DNA of 64,000 bases from JAFEDN01 sp963818985. Lineage in GTDB: Bacteria > Pseudomonadota > Gammaproteobacteria > Coxiellales > Coxiellaceae. The position numbers and the translations under genes are program-made. Shown here piece by piece: positions 48,656 through 57,264 of this stretch. Location: positions 1-64,000 of the forward strand of contig CAWFUJ010000012.1 in NCBI GenBank assembly GCA_963818985.1, read 5' to 3'. The notes beneath the pieces are model-generated. The model was not told where the DNA came from, ran no database searches, and saw only the letters and a program-made list of their open reading frames with translations. Each line of letters starts with the position of its first letter. Within the stretch, counting starts at the first letter, position 1.

Positions 48656-48871
48656 GTGACTGAACATCAAAACAAAATAAGTAATAACCATCAAGAAAAA
48701 AAATCAAATTACATTAAACCAGAGCAATATGAAAAAATAAAACACTGTCAGGAAGCTATTTTTGAAGCAACACAAATCTCGCTCAGCGTTAAAAGAATTA
48801 TTAATGAACTGATTACAGAAGACAATCTACAACACATAAAAGAGAAATATATTCAATTGTTTCGTGGCTAA
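48656..48871 (+). CDS. Small hypothetical protein upstream of an integrase
   Basis: 71 residues; GTG start with CGGAG 8 bases upstream (CGGAGAATAAAAGGTG). It is polar and helical (YEKIKHCQEAIFEATQISLS and VKRIINELITEDNLQHIKEK), with the look of a small DNA-binding or plasmid/ICE control protein. I cannot name the family. It is followed by two hairpins and then the tyrosine recombinase, suggesting it belongs to that mobile unit, possibly as a directionality or control factor. Confidence 0.6.
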   Translation: MTEHQNKISNNHQEKKSNYIKPEQYEKIKHCQEAIFEATQISLSVKRIINELITEDNLQHIKEKYIQLFRG

Positions 48872-48894
48872 ACCCCTCGATCTTTAGCTCTTTA

Positions 48895-48936
48895 GCCGAA
48901 GTCATTCGGCCTTTCACACTTCTAACGGGGTGTGAA
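48895..48936. other. Two hairpins between the small gene and the integrase
   Basis: GCCGAA-GTCA-TTCGGC (48895-48910) followed closely by TTCACAC...GTGTGAA (48913-48936). They are not followed by a T run, so not a normal terminator; an attenuator, RNA control element or recombination site is possible. Confidence 0.45.
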
Positions 48937-49008
48937 TTGGGGCTTAACACTAAGCACAATAACCGTTTTGGAGGGATTTAAGTCGCATTTAAATGGGGCA
49001 AGAAAAAA

Positions 49009-49875
49009 ATGGGTTTCCAAAAACAATTTAAGCGATCTTTATATCAAATCTTACAGAAAGATCATGGCAATTCATTTGCAACTCGACATGATCGCACTCA
49101 AATTTTGTTTCGTATTGCCGGTGAGTTGCACGATTTGGATTATAAATTAGCGTCAGTTCAACAATTGAAAGGGAAACATGTCAGAGGATTAGTTCAACAT
49201 TGGCAAGGTAAATCCCTTCAAATCAGCACCATTAAAAATCGGCTCTCGGTGTTACGGCGTTTAGCCATCTTAATGGATAAACCTTTTGTACCCGAGAATA
49301 AGGTGTTACAAATCGGTTCACGTCACGTTGAACCCGCTAAAAATAGGGCGATTGTCAATCCCGATATTTCTAAAATTATCGATCCTTATGTGCGAGTATC
49401 GCTCGAGTTACAAAGACATTTTGGACTCAGGCGAGAAGAATCCTTGAAGATCAAGCCGCACTTGGCCGATCAAGAACACAAGTTAGTACTGTTGGGCACT
49501 TGGTGTAAAGGGAATCGGCCTCGAGAAATTCCCATTCGCACGGCTGAACAACGTCGTTGGTTAGATGAAGCGAAATTACTGGCTTGGAATGTCAGCCGCT
49601 CGTTAATTCCAGAAACCAAAAATTATATTCAGCAACGATATGTCTATGATCAGCAATTACGTCATTCTGGGATTCGTTCCCATGGGCTTCGTCATGCCTA
49701 TGCGCAGCGACGTTATCAAGAACTGACGGGTTGGAGTGCTCCCATTGCCGGAGGCCCCGATTTCAAAACATTGAATTATGAACAGCGTCGTCAAGATACC
49801 TTGGCGCGAATGATTTTAACCGAAGAACTCGGCCATAGCCGAATTCAAATCACCAAAAATTATTATCTTCACTAA
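49009..49875 (+). CDS. Tyrosine recombinase/integrase
   Basis: 288 residues. The N-terminal half is a SAM-like core-binding domain; the C-terminal half has the integrase catalytic set. This comprises Arg in HFGLRREESL (~145), Lys in WCKGNRPREI, HxxR in RSHGLRHAYAQ (~225), His in ELGHSRIQ and the nucleophilic Tyr in KNYYLH at the very C-terminus. The arrangement resembles the integrase_1 type (PF12835-like) found on integrative elements rather than XerC/D. There is no strong ribosome site at ATG 49009. It should catalyse site-specific integration/excision; repeated GCACATAA motifs lie downstream and may be its sites. Confidence 0.85.
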   Translation: MGFQKQFKRSLYQILQKDHGNSFATRHDRTQILFRIAGELHDLDYKLASVQQLKGKHVRGLVQHWQGKSLQISTIKNRLSVLRRLAILMDKPFVPENKVLQIGSRHVEPAKNRAIVNPDISKIIDPYVRVSLELQRHFGLRREESLKIKPHLADQEHKLVLLGTWCKGNRPREIPIRTAEQRRWLDEAKLLAWNVSRSLIPETKNYIQQRYVYDQQLRHSGIRSHGLRHAYAQRRYQELTGWSAPIAGGPDFKTLNYEQRRQDTLARMILTEELGHSRIQITKNYYLH

Positions 49876-50380
49876 GTTTTTATGCGTAGTAGGGAGATAA
49901 ACCATATTTTTTACAATCGCTTATCCAAAAATTGCCGCACATAAAATATTAGAATAATGAATGTAACTTTCATGAAAAAGCACATAAATACCTTTTGTTA
50001 AAGTGATTTCATTATTGCAGTGTAAATTCATTTTCTCCCTTTAATTACAGGTTTAAAAATAGAAACCATACTGATTTTTTAAATTTATATTTTGTAATGA
50101 CTCCTGTTAATTTACTGTGATAACAGTAATCGCTTAAAAAAATCAGTATAGATTTTATGTGTAGTAATTTTTGGATAACATCCTATAAAAATTGATATTT
50201 TTTTATTTACTGCGCATAACTACTAACTAACCACAATAGTTTTTATGTGCTGAAGCACATAAGGTGTACTTAGGGTAGCCCCTAAAACATCAATTGATCT
50301 GTGTGGATAAAGGGAAGCGCAAGAGCGATTCAACGATAGAGCTTGCGCTCGTGTCAAAACAAAACGAAAGGAAACCAATC
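49876..50380. other. Integrase-proximal control/attachment-like region
   Basis: No supported gene. It contains an imperfect 27-base inverted repeat (49921-49947 with 50152-50178, 23 of 27 matching; TTATCCAAAAATTGCC... form). It also has a perfect palindrome TTATGTGCT-GA-AGCACATAA (50243-50262) and additional GCACATAA-like motifs near 49938 and 49978. The repeated motif beside an integrase suggests recombinase or accessory-protein binding sites. This is inference. Confidence 0.45.
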
Positions 50381-51289
50381 ATGCGTCATTTTAATAGTGT
50401 GAACTTAATTCATTTATTACTTCAGATCAATCAACCCTCGACAGTCCATCATTCTCAACTCGATAGACTCCTACGCCTCAATCGTCATGCCGCTTTACTC
50501 TGTGCACAAGCTTCACGAGAAAGTGGACGAAATATTTCAAATCGCCAACGTTCTTTAGATAAAGAGAACGCTGCACTCAACGCCAGAGTAGCGGCAGAGT
50601 TAGAGCGGATTAATTTAACCCATGTCCAGCAGTTTAATCGAGTCGTGGCGGCTATTGAAGCTTGGCAGCTGGTTCCTTCTGATCCGGCCTTTCACCCATG
50701 TCAAAGGGTTCGCCAGATTTTAATCGATGTATTACCCAAAGTTCGGCAAAAACAAGAGGTACAGGCTATTTGCCATGAGTACCAGGCCCATTTGAAACAG
50801 GAGATTGTGAGCGAACTCAAAGACAAGCATCCCCAGGAATACGCCCAGTTTACGGCTAATCGGAAAATCATCGGTGTGCCTTTACCTGGTTCAGGAAAAT
50901 TACCTGCGCCCGTCATTCTAGGCGGTCAGAATATGGATCGATTTGTGGCGGCTCATCCGCAGGGGATCCCTCAAGGCAGTCATGGTTTGAATGCCGCGAT
51001 CAGAAAATATGCCACGGTCAATACAATGTGCAGCACTTTAACTACACCTCAACCGGTCGATCAGCAATTGCAGCAGTTTAAACAAACCTTTCAATCTCAA
51101 CGCGCGATCATTGAAAAAGATCGCGATAGTTGGGCCATGAAATTTGCGAAGGGGGTAGCGACCGTTTTATCGATTGGTTTTGCTTGGGCGATGGGGATCT
51201 GGAACGTGAGGGGCAAAGAGGCCTCTGAAGATCTACAAACGGTTTTGAATCAACCGCCAGCACCTGTGATCACAGCTCGAGTAGGGTAG
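50381..51289 (+). CDS. Hypothetical protein with C-terminal membrane anchor
   Basis: 302 residues from ATG 50381, chosen because AAAGGA lies 8 bases upstream; a longer frame from 50294 has no site. It is mostly helical and Gln/Arg-rich, with a central domain (~residues 80-210) and one hydrophobic segment near the C-terminus (FAKGVATVLSIGFAWAMGIW). A short tail follows. Not recognised. GC content and codon use look richer in GC than the AT-rich giants around it, fitting arrival with the integrase island. Confidence 0.65.
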   Translation: MRHFNSVNLIHLLLQINQPSTVHHSQLDRLLRLNRHAALLCAQASRESGRNISNRQRSLDKENAALNARVAAELERINLTHVQQFNRVVAAIEAWQLVPSDPAFHPCQRVRQILIDVLPKVRQKQEVQAICHEYQAHLKQEIVSELKDKHPQEYAQFTANRKIIGVPLPGSGKLPAPVILGGQNMDRFVAAHPQGIPQGSHGLNAAIRKYATVNTMCSTLTTPQPVDQQLQQFKQTFQSQRAIIEKDRDSWAMKFAKGVATVLSIGFAWAMGIWNVRGKEASEDLQTVLNQPPAPVITARVG

Positions 51290-51499
51290 ATGACGCTCTC
51301 AACGCTGTAAAGTGAGCGGCATGTTAATTCTTTTAGGGTTAATGGGGTTTCCTGGTGATCACAGGAAACTCGACCAATGATTTCATATTTTCATACTATG
51401 GGAGCACAACCCTATTTTACTTCGTTCAATGCTGGTTGTACGAAAGAGATGTATGAAGTAGAATTTCAGAGGATTTTTAACCCCAAGGAGTGAAAGCGG

Positions 51500-52534
51500 A
51501 TGACAACCACTGACATGAGCACCAAAAATACTAAAAATGAAATATTGGATGCTTATTATGAAGTACTTCAACAACTCAAAGAAACTAAAAAAATTAGCAA
51601 ACAAGAAGTCAAACGTGAACAAGAAAAGCAAGAAATTATTCAAATTGCTTCTAAAAATACAGCCGATGAAATTGTAAAAAATTTAGCTAATCTCAAATTA
51701 TCTATTGTCAATTCACTCGAGGAATTAGCTAATCAGCTTTTAGAAGAACATAAAAAATTAGTGACTTTACGTCAAGCCATAGAAATACAGAAGAAAGAGT
51801 TAGAAGAACTGCATGAAATTAAAATCGATATGGATACTCTGACCGCATTGCTCCAAGCACAAAAACAAAAGAAAGAGTCTTTTGAAAAAGAGATGAATGA
51901 ACAGCGGCAAATCTTTGAGCAAGAAATGTTTCAAAAAAGATTCTCATGGAAAAAAGAACAAGAGGAGGCAGAAAGTTTAAGAAAAGATCAAGACCTGCTA
52001 CAAAAAAAACTGAAGCAGCGAGAAGAAGAAGAATACATTTATAAACGGGATTTGGAGCGAAAAAAAGAACAGGATCAATATAAAACACAAAAACAATTAT
52101 TAGAAAAAGAACTCGCCGATAAAAAGACATTACTAGAAAAAGAATTTACCGAAAGGGAAACTACTCTATTAGCAAAAGAACAGGAATTCCAAAACCTAAA
52201 ATTACAAGTAGAAGAGTTCCCTTCAAAACTCCAAAAAATTAGTGAGGATACAGAGAAATTTATTACAGAACGCCTGCAATTCAAATACGAGTATGAAGCT
52301 AAGCTGACCAAAAAAGAAGTCGAAGGTGAAAGAAATTTATATCAACAAATGATATCTGCACTCGAGTCCAAAATTGGACAACACGAAAAATTAATTAAGG
52401 AGTTAACTGAAAAAGCCAACCATGCAGGTATGCAAGTCCAAGAAATCGCTGTCAAAGCCATTGATGGAGCTTCACGACAGCGATTTTATTCTCCCTACCA
52501 ACAAGAAAAAACGACAGAAGCCGTCAAAGGGTGA
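51500..52534 (+). CDS. Long coiled-coil protein
   Basis: 344 residues; ATG with AAGGAG 9 bases upstream. Almost the whole length (~15-310) is a charged heptad coiled coil rich in Glu, Lys and Gln (for example LEELANQLLEEHKKLVTL). There is no signal peptide, membrane segment or enzyme motif. The tail ends ASRQRFYSPYQQEK. It is likely a structural, scaffold or filament-like protein. The antisense ORFs here are shadows of the Lys/Glu-rich codons. A hairpin (51347-51369, GTTTCCTG/CAGGAAAC) lies upstream without a T run. Confidence 0.75.
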   Translation: MTTTDMSTKNTKNEILDAYYEVLQQLKETKKISKQEVKREQEKQEIIQIASKNTADEIVKNLANLKLSIVNSLEELANQLLEEHKKLVTLRQAIEIQKKELEELHEIKIDMDTLTALLQAQKQKKESFEKEMNEQRQIFEQEMFQKRFSWKKEQEEAESLRKDQDLLQKKLKQREEEEYIYKRDLERKKEQDQYKTQKQLLEKELADKKTLLEKEFTERETTLLAKEQEFQNLKLQVEEFPSKLQKISEDTEKFITERLQFKYEYEAKLTKKEVEGERNLYQQMISALESKIGQHEKLIKELTEKANHAGMQVQEIAVKAIDGASRQRFYSPYQQEKTTEAVKG

Positions 52535-52540
52535 AGGATC

Positions 52541-52747
52541 ATGATGAGTCCTGAAGAATTAGCAATGGCCGGGTGCGAAGAATAAGTACTAGCTGATAAT
52601 GATTATTCGTACAATACGCCAGAGTATATTTCTGCAGCTATGAGGCCTGTACCCCACGATGCGGTTCTAAATGGGGGGAGACGCGAGCAATCGCGCCTCT
52701 CTACCCAATCGTTTGCATATATATACTACCTGAGCCAGTACTTATGA
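52541..52747 (+). pseudogene. Small ORF interrupted by an in-frame TAA, coupled to the Nudix gene
   Basis: From ATG 52541 the frame reads MMSPEELAMAGCEE, TAA (52583-52585), then stays open 53 more codons. It ends in TGA at 52745, overlapping the ATG (52744) of the next gene by ATGA. That overlap is typical of translational coupling, so the frame was probably coding once. Unknown function. Confidence 0.3.
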
Positions 52748-53016
52748 ACTTTTTAATACAAATTGCTCGGTGTAATCAATTTTCTGACCAGGCCGCTTAT
52801 CCTTTTTTTGTTGGACGACAACAAGTGGGTTGGACTTTACGTTCTCATAGACCGATTTTACAGCATTTTCCTGATTATTTTTTATTTACAGATGATAAAA
52901 TAATTTTGCATCCTAACCTTTCTAATTATGAATTACGCAGTCAAGCCCTTGCTACAGTGGTTTCCTACTTGAAAGCAACATGGCCATCTCAGCCAATGGC
53001 GTGGGGAGTTGTATGA
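52744..53016 (+). pseudogene. N-terminal domain (DUF4743-like) of a frameshifted Nudix gene
   Basis: 90 residues matching the N-terminal domain of Tnr3/DUF4743-type Nudix hydrolases (FFVGRQQVGWTLRSHRPIL). It ends at a stop just where a G4 run (53003-53006) occurs. One G less reads MAWELYDITFEYG and continues into the following ORF, giving the usual ~290-residue protein. As it stands, the hydrolase is split. Confidence 0.65.
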
Positions 53017-53620
53017 CATTACATTTGAATACGGGCGCCCTGCTTTATTTGCCTTAGAACGAGGCGCAGTTGCTTTTTTTGGCTTTGCGGCTTTCGGTAC
53101 TCATTTGAATGGTTATACTTATCACCACGGAGACTTATATATTTGGATAGCAAAACGTTCAAAAAATTTAGTTGTAGCCCCAGGGTTATTGGATAATATT
53201 ACTGCCGGAGGTTTACCTAAAGGCATTACCCCCAAAGAAAATATTATTAAAGAAGCCTGGGAAGAAGCGAGGTTGCCAGAAGCGTTAACCAAAAAGGTAC
53301 GTGCAAAAGGATTTATTTCTTATGTATCAACCTCTTCCCACGGTATCGCTCCTGAATTAATATTTATTTATGATTTAGAATTATCACCCACTGTCATACC
53401 AATTGTTAATGATGGTGAGGTCGAAAGTTTTTCATGCATGCCCGCTTCAGAAGTTTACGAATTAGTCAAAAATACCCGACATTTTAAAGCCAACTCTGCA
53501 CTCATCATGATTGATTTTCTAATACGTAAAAATATTATTACCCCATCTGAACCTGATTATCAGCAGTTAAAAACTTACTTAAAATGCCCTTTTCATTTCC
53601 AAATTGACCCAGGCATGTAA
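53009..53620 (+). CDS. Nudix hydrolase domain (Tnr3/DUF4743-type), 3' part of a frameshifted gene
   Basis: 203 residues with a Nudix fold: MWIAKRS-like strand (YIWIAKRSKNLVVAPGLLDN), variant Nudix box GGLPKGITPKEN then IIKEAWEEARLPE, and the later NDGEVESFSCMP motif. Members of this family (yeast Tnr3, plant Nudix 20/24) remove damaged thiamine diphosphate derivatives. It probably acts in the cytoplasm. The TTG at 53009 is not a true start: the gene begins at 52744 and is broken by one extra G at 53003-53006. Intact family members are about 290 residues. Function depends on whether the frameshift is real. Confidence 0.75.
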   Translation: MYDITFEYGRPALFALERGAVAFFGFAAFGTHLNGYTYHHGDLYIWIAKRSKNLVVAPGLLDNITAGGLPKGITPKENIIKEAWEEARLPEALTKKVRAKGFISYVSTSSHGIAPELIFIYDLELSPTVIPIVNDGEVESFSCMPASEVYELVKNTRHFKANSALIMIDFLIRKNIITPSEPDYQQLKTYLKCPFHFQIDPGM

Positions 53621-53718
53621 TCTGGTTGTAATGGAATGGTCCCTGCCACCTTTAAACCGGCTTCGAAGTGGGCCAGAATGATGTTTTTTAATCATTCCAA
53701 TCAGCGGAGGAACTAGCT

Positions 53719-54735
53719 ATGAATATTACTACAATCGGGATTGATCTAGCAAAAAACGTATTTCAACTACACGGCGTTGATGCCCAAGGCCAAAGCATTG
53801 TCCAGAAGAAAATCACTCGCAATAAACTACCCGAGTTTGTGGCCAATTTACCGCCTTGCTTAATTGGCTTAGAAGCCTGTGGTGGAGCTCATTACTGGGC
53901 CCGAAAATTCACTCAAATGGGTCATCAAGTCAAACTCATGAGCCCTCAATTTGTCAAACCCTACGTGAAATCCAATAAAAATGATGCCTTGGATGCACAA
54001 GCCATTTGTGAGGCAGTAACCCGCCCTAACATGAGATTTGTGGCGCCCAAAACTATTGAACAACAAGATATCCAAAGCCTTCACCGCATTCGCAGCAGTT
54101 TCGTCAAGCAAAGGACGGCATTGATCAACCAGATTCGTGGATTATTAGCCGAATATGGCATTGTTATTGCCCAAGGGATTACTTATGTTCGAAAAAAATT
54201 ACCGGAGATTATTGAAGATGCCCATAATGATTTGAGCTGTTACGGATGGCAGCTTTTTAATGAATTACTGACTACTTTACGAGATTTAGACGAAAAGGTA
54301 GATCATTATAACCAGCAGGTTGAAATCATTTGTAAAAATAATAAAACTTGCCAACGGCTCGTTCAGATCGAGGGTATAGGGGCTTTGACGGCGACGGCTT
54401 TAATGGCTTCTATTGGTGATGCGCAGGTATTTAAAAATGGTCGGGAGATGTCGGCATTCATTGGTTTGGTACCCAAACAACATTCTTCCGGTGGTAAGAC
54501 AAAGTTGTTAGGGATCAGTAAACGAGGTGACCGCTATTTGCGTTGTTTATTAATTCATGGCGCAAGAGCCGTGATTTCTCGTTCTAAAAATTTACCGAAG
54601 AAGAAAGCTCAATGGCTAGCTGACCTGATTGAAAGGAGAGGGAAAAATAGAGCGACCGTCGCTTTAGCCAATAAAAATGTACGAACGATGTGGGCTATGA
54701 TGGCTCATGATGAATATTACTCTGCAGCGAAATAA
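53719..54735 (+). CDS. IS110/IS1111-family transposase (copy A)
   Basis: 338 residues, intact. N-terminal RuvC-like DEDD domain: Asp in TIGIDLAKNVFQLHG (D9), Glu in CLIGLEACGG, and the DALDAQ pair. C-terminal Tnp_20 domain: LVQIEGIGALTATALMA and the serine-containing KQHSSGGKTKLLGIS. GGAGG lies ~10 bases before the ATG. These recombinases use an RNA-guided, non-DDE mechanism. Identical to the copy at 56117-57133. Confidence 0.95.
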   Translation: MNITTIGIDLAKNVFQLHGVDAQGQSIVQKKITRNKLPEFVANLPPCLIGLEACGGAHYWARKFTQMGHQVKLMSPQFVKPYVKSNKNDALDAQAICEAVTRPNMRFVAPKTIEQQDIQSLHRIRSSFVKQRTALINQIRGLLAEYGIVIAQGITYVRKKLPEIIEDAHNDLSCYGWQLFNELLTTLRDLDEKVDHYNQQVEIICKNNKTCQRLVQIEGIGALTATALMASIGDAQVFKNGREMSAFIGLVPKQHSSGGKTKLLGISKRGDRYLRCLLIHGARAVISRSKNLPKKKAQWLADLIERRGKNRATVALANKNVRTMWAMMAHDEYYSAAK

Positions 54736-55011
54736 TCGCTGTAAAATAGAGCTAATTCACAAAGGAGATATTTAGAGTTCTAGCGAATTGCCAGTAAAAT
54801 TAAGAAGAGATGGTGATCAGGTCACACTTGCTTTTTACAAAACCTGTTTTGCGACAAGGCTATTAAAAGCCGTGGTTGTGATGAGGAGTAGAAAGTACGC
54901 AGATTCCATCGGGGCTCAAGCAGTCACTGCTGACTGAGAAGCCGTATATATGTATGCAATCTCTCTGATCTCATTTTTTCGAAATTTTGCTTGACAATAG
55001 GCAGGGACCAT
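54736..55011 (+). ncRNA. Candidate bridge RNA region of IS1111-like copy A
   Basis: About 265 bases without an ORF between the transposase stop and the right subterminal repeat. IS110-family elements carry a structured guide (bridge) RNA in a terminal non-coding region; in the IS1111 subgroup this lies at the 3' end. I infer its presence from position only. Loops were not folded. Confidence 0.4.
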
Positions 55012-55840
55012 ATATGTCGCAAATAATTTATCGGGCTCATTTTTCTCCAACTGAAATATCCCTGGGCGCAGTTAGGCCGCTAACGCATAAAATTGCTCGA
55101 AGATCGGCAAGTTAGCCGCTTCACGGTGCTGGCCTTTTCTCAGCATATGATGCAATTTAATTCCCGCTAATGTCGCTTCTGCACTCTGAAATGCCTTGAA
55201 TCCCATCATCGGATTGACTATTCGCTTTATCGCCCGGTGATCTTGCTCGATCACATTATTCAAATATTTGAGTTGACGGATCTCAAAAAATTGACCGTTC
55301 CATCTCAATAAAATCTCTAGTTGAACATTAATAGCCTCCAATCCCGCCTTGTTAGCACCACTCTTACCAATAGTGATTTTATCCGGTAATCCACTACAAC
55401 CGATCGCTTTTTCCAGGAATTTTTCAGCGGCTTCCTGATCTCGATTTTTCGATAACATGAAATCAATCGTGTTGCCTTCTTTGTCAACGGCGCGGTAAAG
55501 ATAATGCCAATCACCTTTAACCTTGATATAAGTTTCATCCATCCGCCAACTCGAACCCACCGGTTTTTTATGACGTCGACGGAAAGATTCTTCGAGTAAA
55601 GGAGCGTACTCAACCACCCAACGATTGATAGTCGCGTGATCGACGGCAGAACCGCGCCCGGCCATCAACTCTTCAATATTCCGATAACTGAGTGCGTAAG
55701 CGACATACCATCGAACGGCCATTAAAATCATTTCTTTCTTGAAATGTTTCCATTTGAAGTTGATTTCCATCTCATTGGCTTCCTGCAAATTGATTATATT
55801 TTGGCAAGTATAATCGAATCGCCCAGTGTTTGCGACATAT
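55012..55840 (-). mobile_element. IS6-like insertion sequence between the two IS1111-like copies
   Basis: Terminal inverted repeats ATATGTCGCAAA (55012-55023 and 55829-55840), comparable to the inner part of IS26-type ends (TGTTGCAAA). The outermost bases of the IS6 ends appear cut off by the IS1111 insertions at the same point on each side. Confidence 0.8.
55072..55770 (-). CDS. IS6-family DDE transposase, catalytic Asp replaced
   Basis: 232 residues from ATG 55770 (AGGA ~10 bases upstream; a TTG at 55788 would add six residues). IS6/IS26 features: FKWKHFKKEMILMAVRWYV, the HTH-like VDHATINRWV, first catalytic Asp in WRMDETYIKV, and Glu in VIEQDHRAIKR. The second Asp, normally in TIDKSGAN, is Gly here (TIGKSGAN), so the enzyme is probably inactive. 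It normally performs replicative or cointegrate transposition. Confidence 0.9.
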   Translation of the reverse strand: MEINFKWKHFKKEMILMAVRWYVAYALSYRNIEELMAGRGSAVDHATINRWVVEYAPLLEESFRRRHKKPVGSSWRMDETYIKVKGDWHYLYRAVDKEGNTIDFMLSKNRDQEAAEKFLEKAIGCSGLPDKITIGKSGANKAGLEAINVQLEILLRWNGQFFEIRQLKYLNNVIEQDHRAIKRIVNPMMGFKAFQSAEATLAGIKLHHMLRKGQHREAANLPIFEQFYALAA

Positions 55841-56116
55841 ATGGTCCCTGCCTATTGTCAAGCAAAATTTCGAAAAAATGAGATCAGAGAGATTGCATAC
55901 ATATATACGGCTTCTCAGTCAGCAGTGACTGCTTGAGCCCCGATGGAATCTGCGTACTTTCTACTCCTCATCACAACCACGGCTTTTAATAGCCTTGTCG
56001 CAAAACAGGTTTTGTAAAAAGCAAGTGTGACCTGATCACCATCTCTTCTTAATTTTACTGGCAATTCGCTAGAACTCTAAATATCTCCTTTGTGAATTAG
56101 CTCTATTTTACAGCGA
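55841..56116 (-). ncRNA. Candidate bridge RNA region of IS1111-like copy B
   Basis: The 3' non-coding part of copy B, same sequence as 54736-55011 in reverse. It is inferred from position in the element; transcription and fold are not shown. Confidence 0.4.
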
Positions 56117-57133
56117 TTATTTCGCTGCAGAGTAATATTCATCATGAGCCATCATAGCCCACATCGTTCGTACATTTTTATTGGCTAAAGCGACGGTCGC
56201 TCTATTTTTCCCTCTCCTTTCAATCAGGTCAGCTAGCCATTGAGCTTTCTTCTTCGGTAAATTTTTAGAACGAGAAATCACGGCTCTTGCGCCATGAATT
56301 AATAAACAACGCAAATAGCGGTCACCTCGTTTACTGATCCCTAACAACTTTGTCTTACCACCGGAAGAATGTTGTTTGGGTACCAAACCAATGAATGCCG
56401 ACATCTCCCGACCATTTTTAAATACCTGCGCATCACCAATAGAAGCCATTAAAGCCGTCGCCGTCAAAGCCCCTATACCCTCGATCTGAACGAGCCGTTG
56501 GCAAGTTTTATTATTTTTACAAATGATTTCAACCTGCTGGTTATAATGATCTACCTTTTCGTCTAAATCTCGTAAAGTAGTCAGTAATTCATTAAAAAGC
56601 TGCCATCCGTAACAGCTCAAATCATTATGGGCATCTTCAATAATCTCCGGTAATTTTTTTCGAACATAAGTAATCCCTTGGGCAATAACAATGCCATATT
56701 CGGCTAATAATCCACGAATCTGGTTGATCAATGCCGTCCTTTGCTTGACGAAACTGCTGCGAATGCGGTGAAGGCTTTGGATATCTTGTTGTTCAATAGT
56801 TTTGGGCGCCACAAATCTCATGTTAGGGCGGGTTACTGCCTCACAAATGGCTTGTGCATCCAAGGCATCATTTTTATTGGATTTCACGTAGGGTTTGACA
56901 AATTGAGGGCTCATGAGTTTGACTTGATGACCCATTTGAGTGAATTTTCGGGCCCAGTAATGAGCTCCACCACAGGCTTCTAAGCCAATTAAGCAAGGCG
57001 GTAAATTGGCCACAAACTCGGGTAGTTTATTGCGAGTGATTTTCTTCTGGACAATGCTTTGGCCTTGGGCATCAACGCCGTGTAGTTGAAATACGTTTTT
57101 TGCTAGATCAATCCCGATTGTAGTAATATTCAT
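56117..57133 (-). CDS. IS110/IS1111-family transposase (copy B)
   Basis: 338 residues, identical to copy A at 53719-54735, with the same DEDD and Tnp_20 motifs. The identity implies a very recent duplication of the element. Both copies should be active if expressed. It reads toward the central IS6-like element, as does copy A from the other side. Confidence 0.95.
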   Translation of the reverse strand: MNITTIGIDLAKNVFQLHGVDAQGQSIVQKKITRNKLPEFVANLPPCLIGLEACGGAHYWARKFTQMGHQVKLMSPQFVKPYVKSNKNDALDAQAICEAVTRPNMRFVAPKTIEQQDIQSLHRIRSSFVKQRTALINQIRGLLAEYGIVIAQGITYVRKKLPEIIEDAHNDLSCYGWQLFNELLTTLRDLDEKVDHYNQQVEIICKNNKTCQRLVQIEGIGALTATALMASIGDAQVFKNGREMSAFIGLVPKQHSSGGKTKLLGISKRGDRYLRCLLIHGARAVISRSKNLPKKKAQWLADLIERRGKNRATVALANKNVRTMWAMMAHDEYYSAAK

Positions 57134-57264
57134 AGCTAGTTCCTCCGCTGATTGGAATGATTAAAAAACATCATTCTGGCCCACTTCGAAGCCGGTTTAA
57201 AGGTGGCAGGGACCATTCCATTACTACCCTTTGGGGAGACTGGTTGCCTTCTTATTCATTTTTT

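Larger units (their letters stand above)
53629..55014 (+). mobile_element. IS1111-like (IS110 family) insertion sequence, copy A
   Basis: It has subterminal inverted repeats ATGGTCCCTGCC (53636-53647) and GGCAGGGACCAT (55000-55011), set in a few bases from the ends. This is as in the IS1111 subgroup known from Coxiella. One transposase gene plus ~265 bases of 3' non-coding sequence. The exact ends are estimated. It abuts the terminal repeat of the central IS6-like element. Confidence 0.85.
55838..57223 (-). mobile_element. IS1111-like (IS110 family) insertion sequence, copy B
   Basis: Reverse-oriented twin of copy A, with subterminal repeats at 55841-55852 and 57205-57216. Both copies flank the IS6-like element at its terminal repeats. 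Confidence 0.85.
53628..57224. repeat. Large perfect inverted repeat (arms 1,396 bp) around an IS6-like element
   Basis: Arms 53628-55023 and 55829-57224 appear identical in reverse complement and enclose an 805 bp unique centre. The two encoded transposases are identical in all 338 residues. The structure is a 3.6 kb palindromic composite. Confidence 0.9.

Noticed and set aside
51819..52311. Antisense ORFs in the coiled-coil gene
   Set aside because: They arise from Lys/Glu codons of the sense gene; the Phe/Leu/Ser-rich translation is typical of such shadows.
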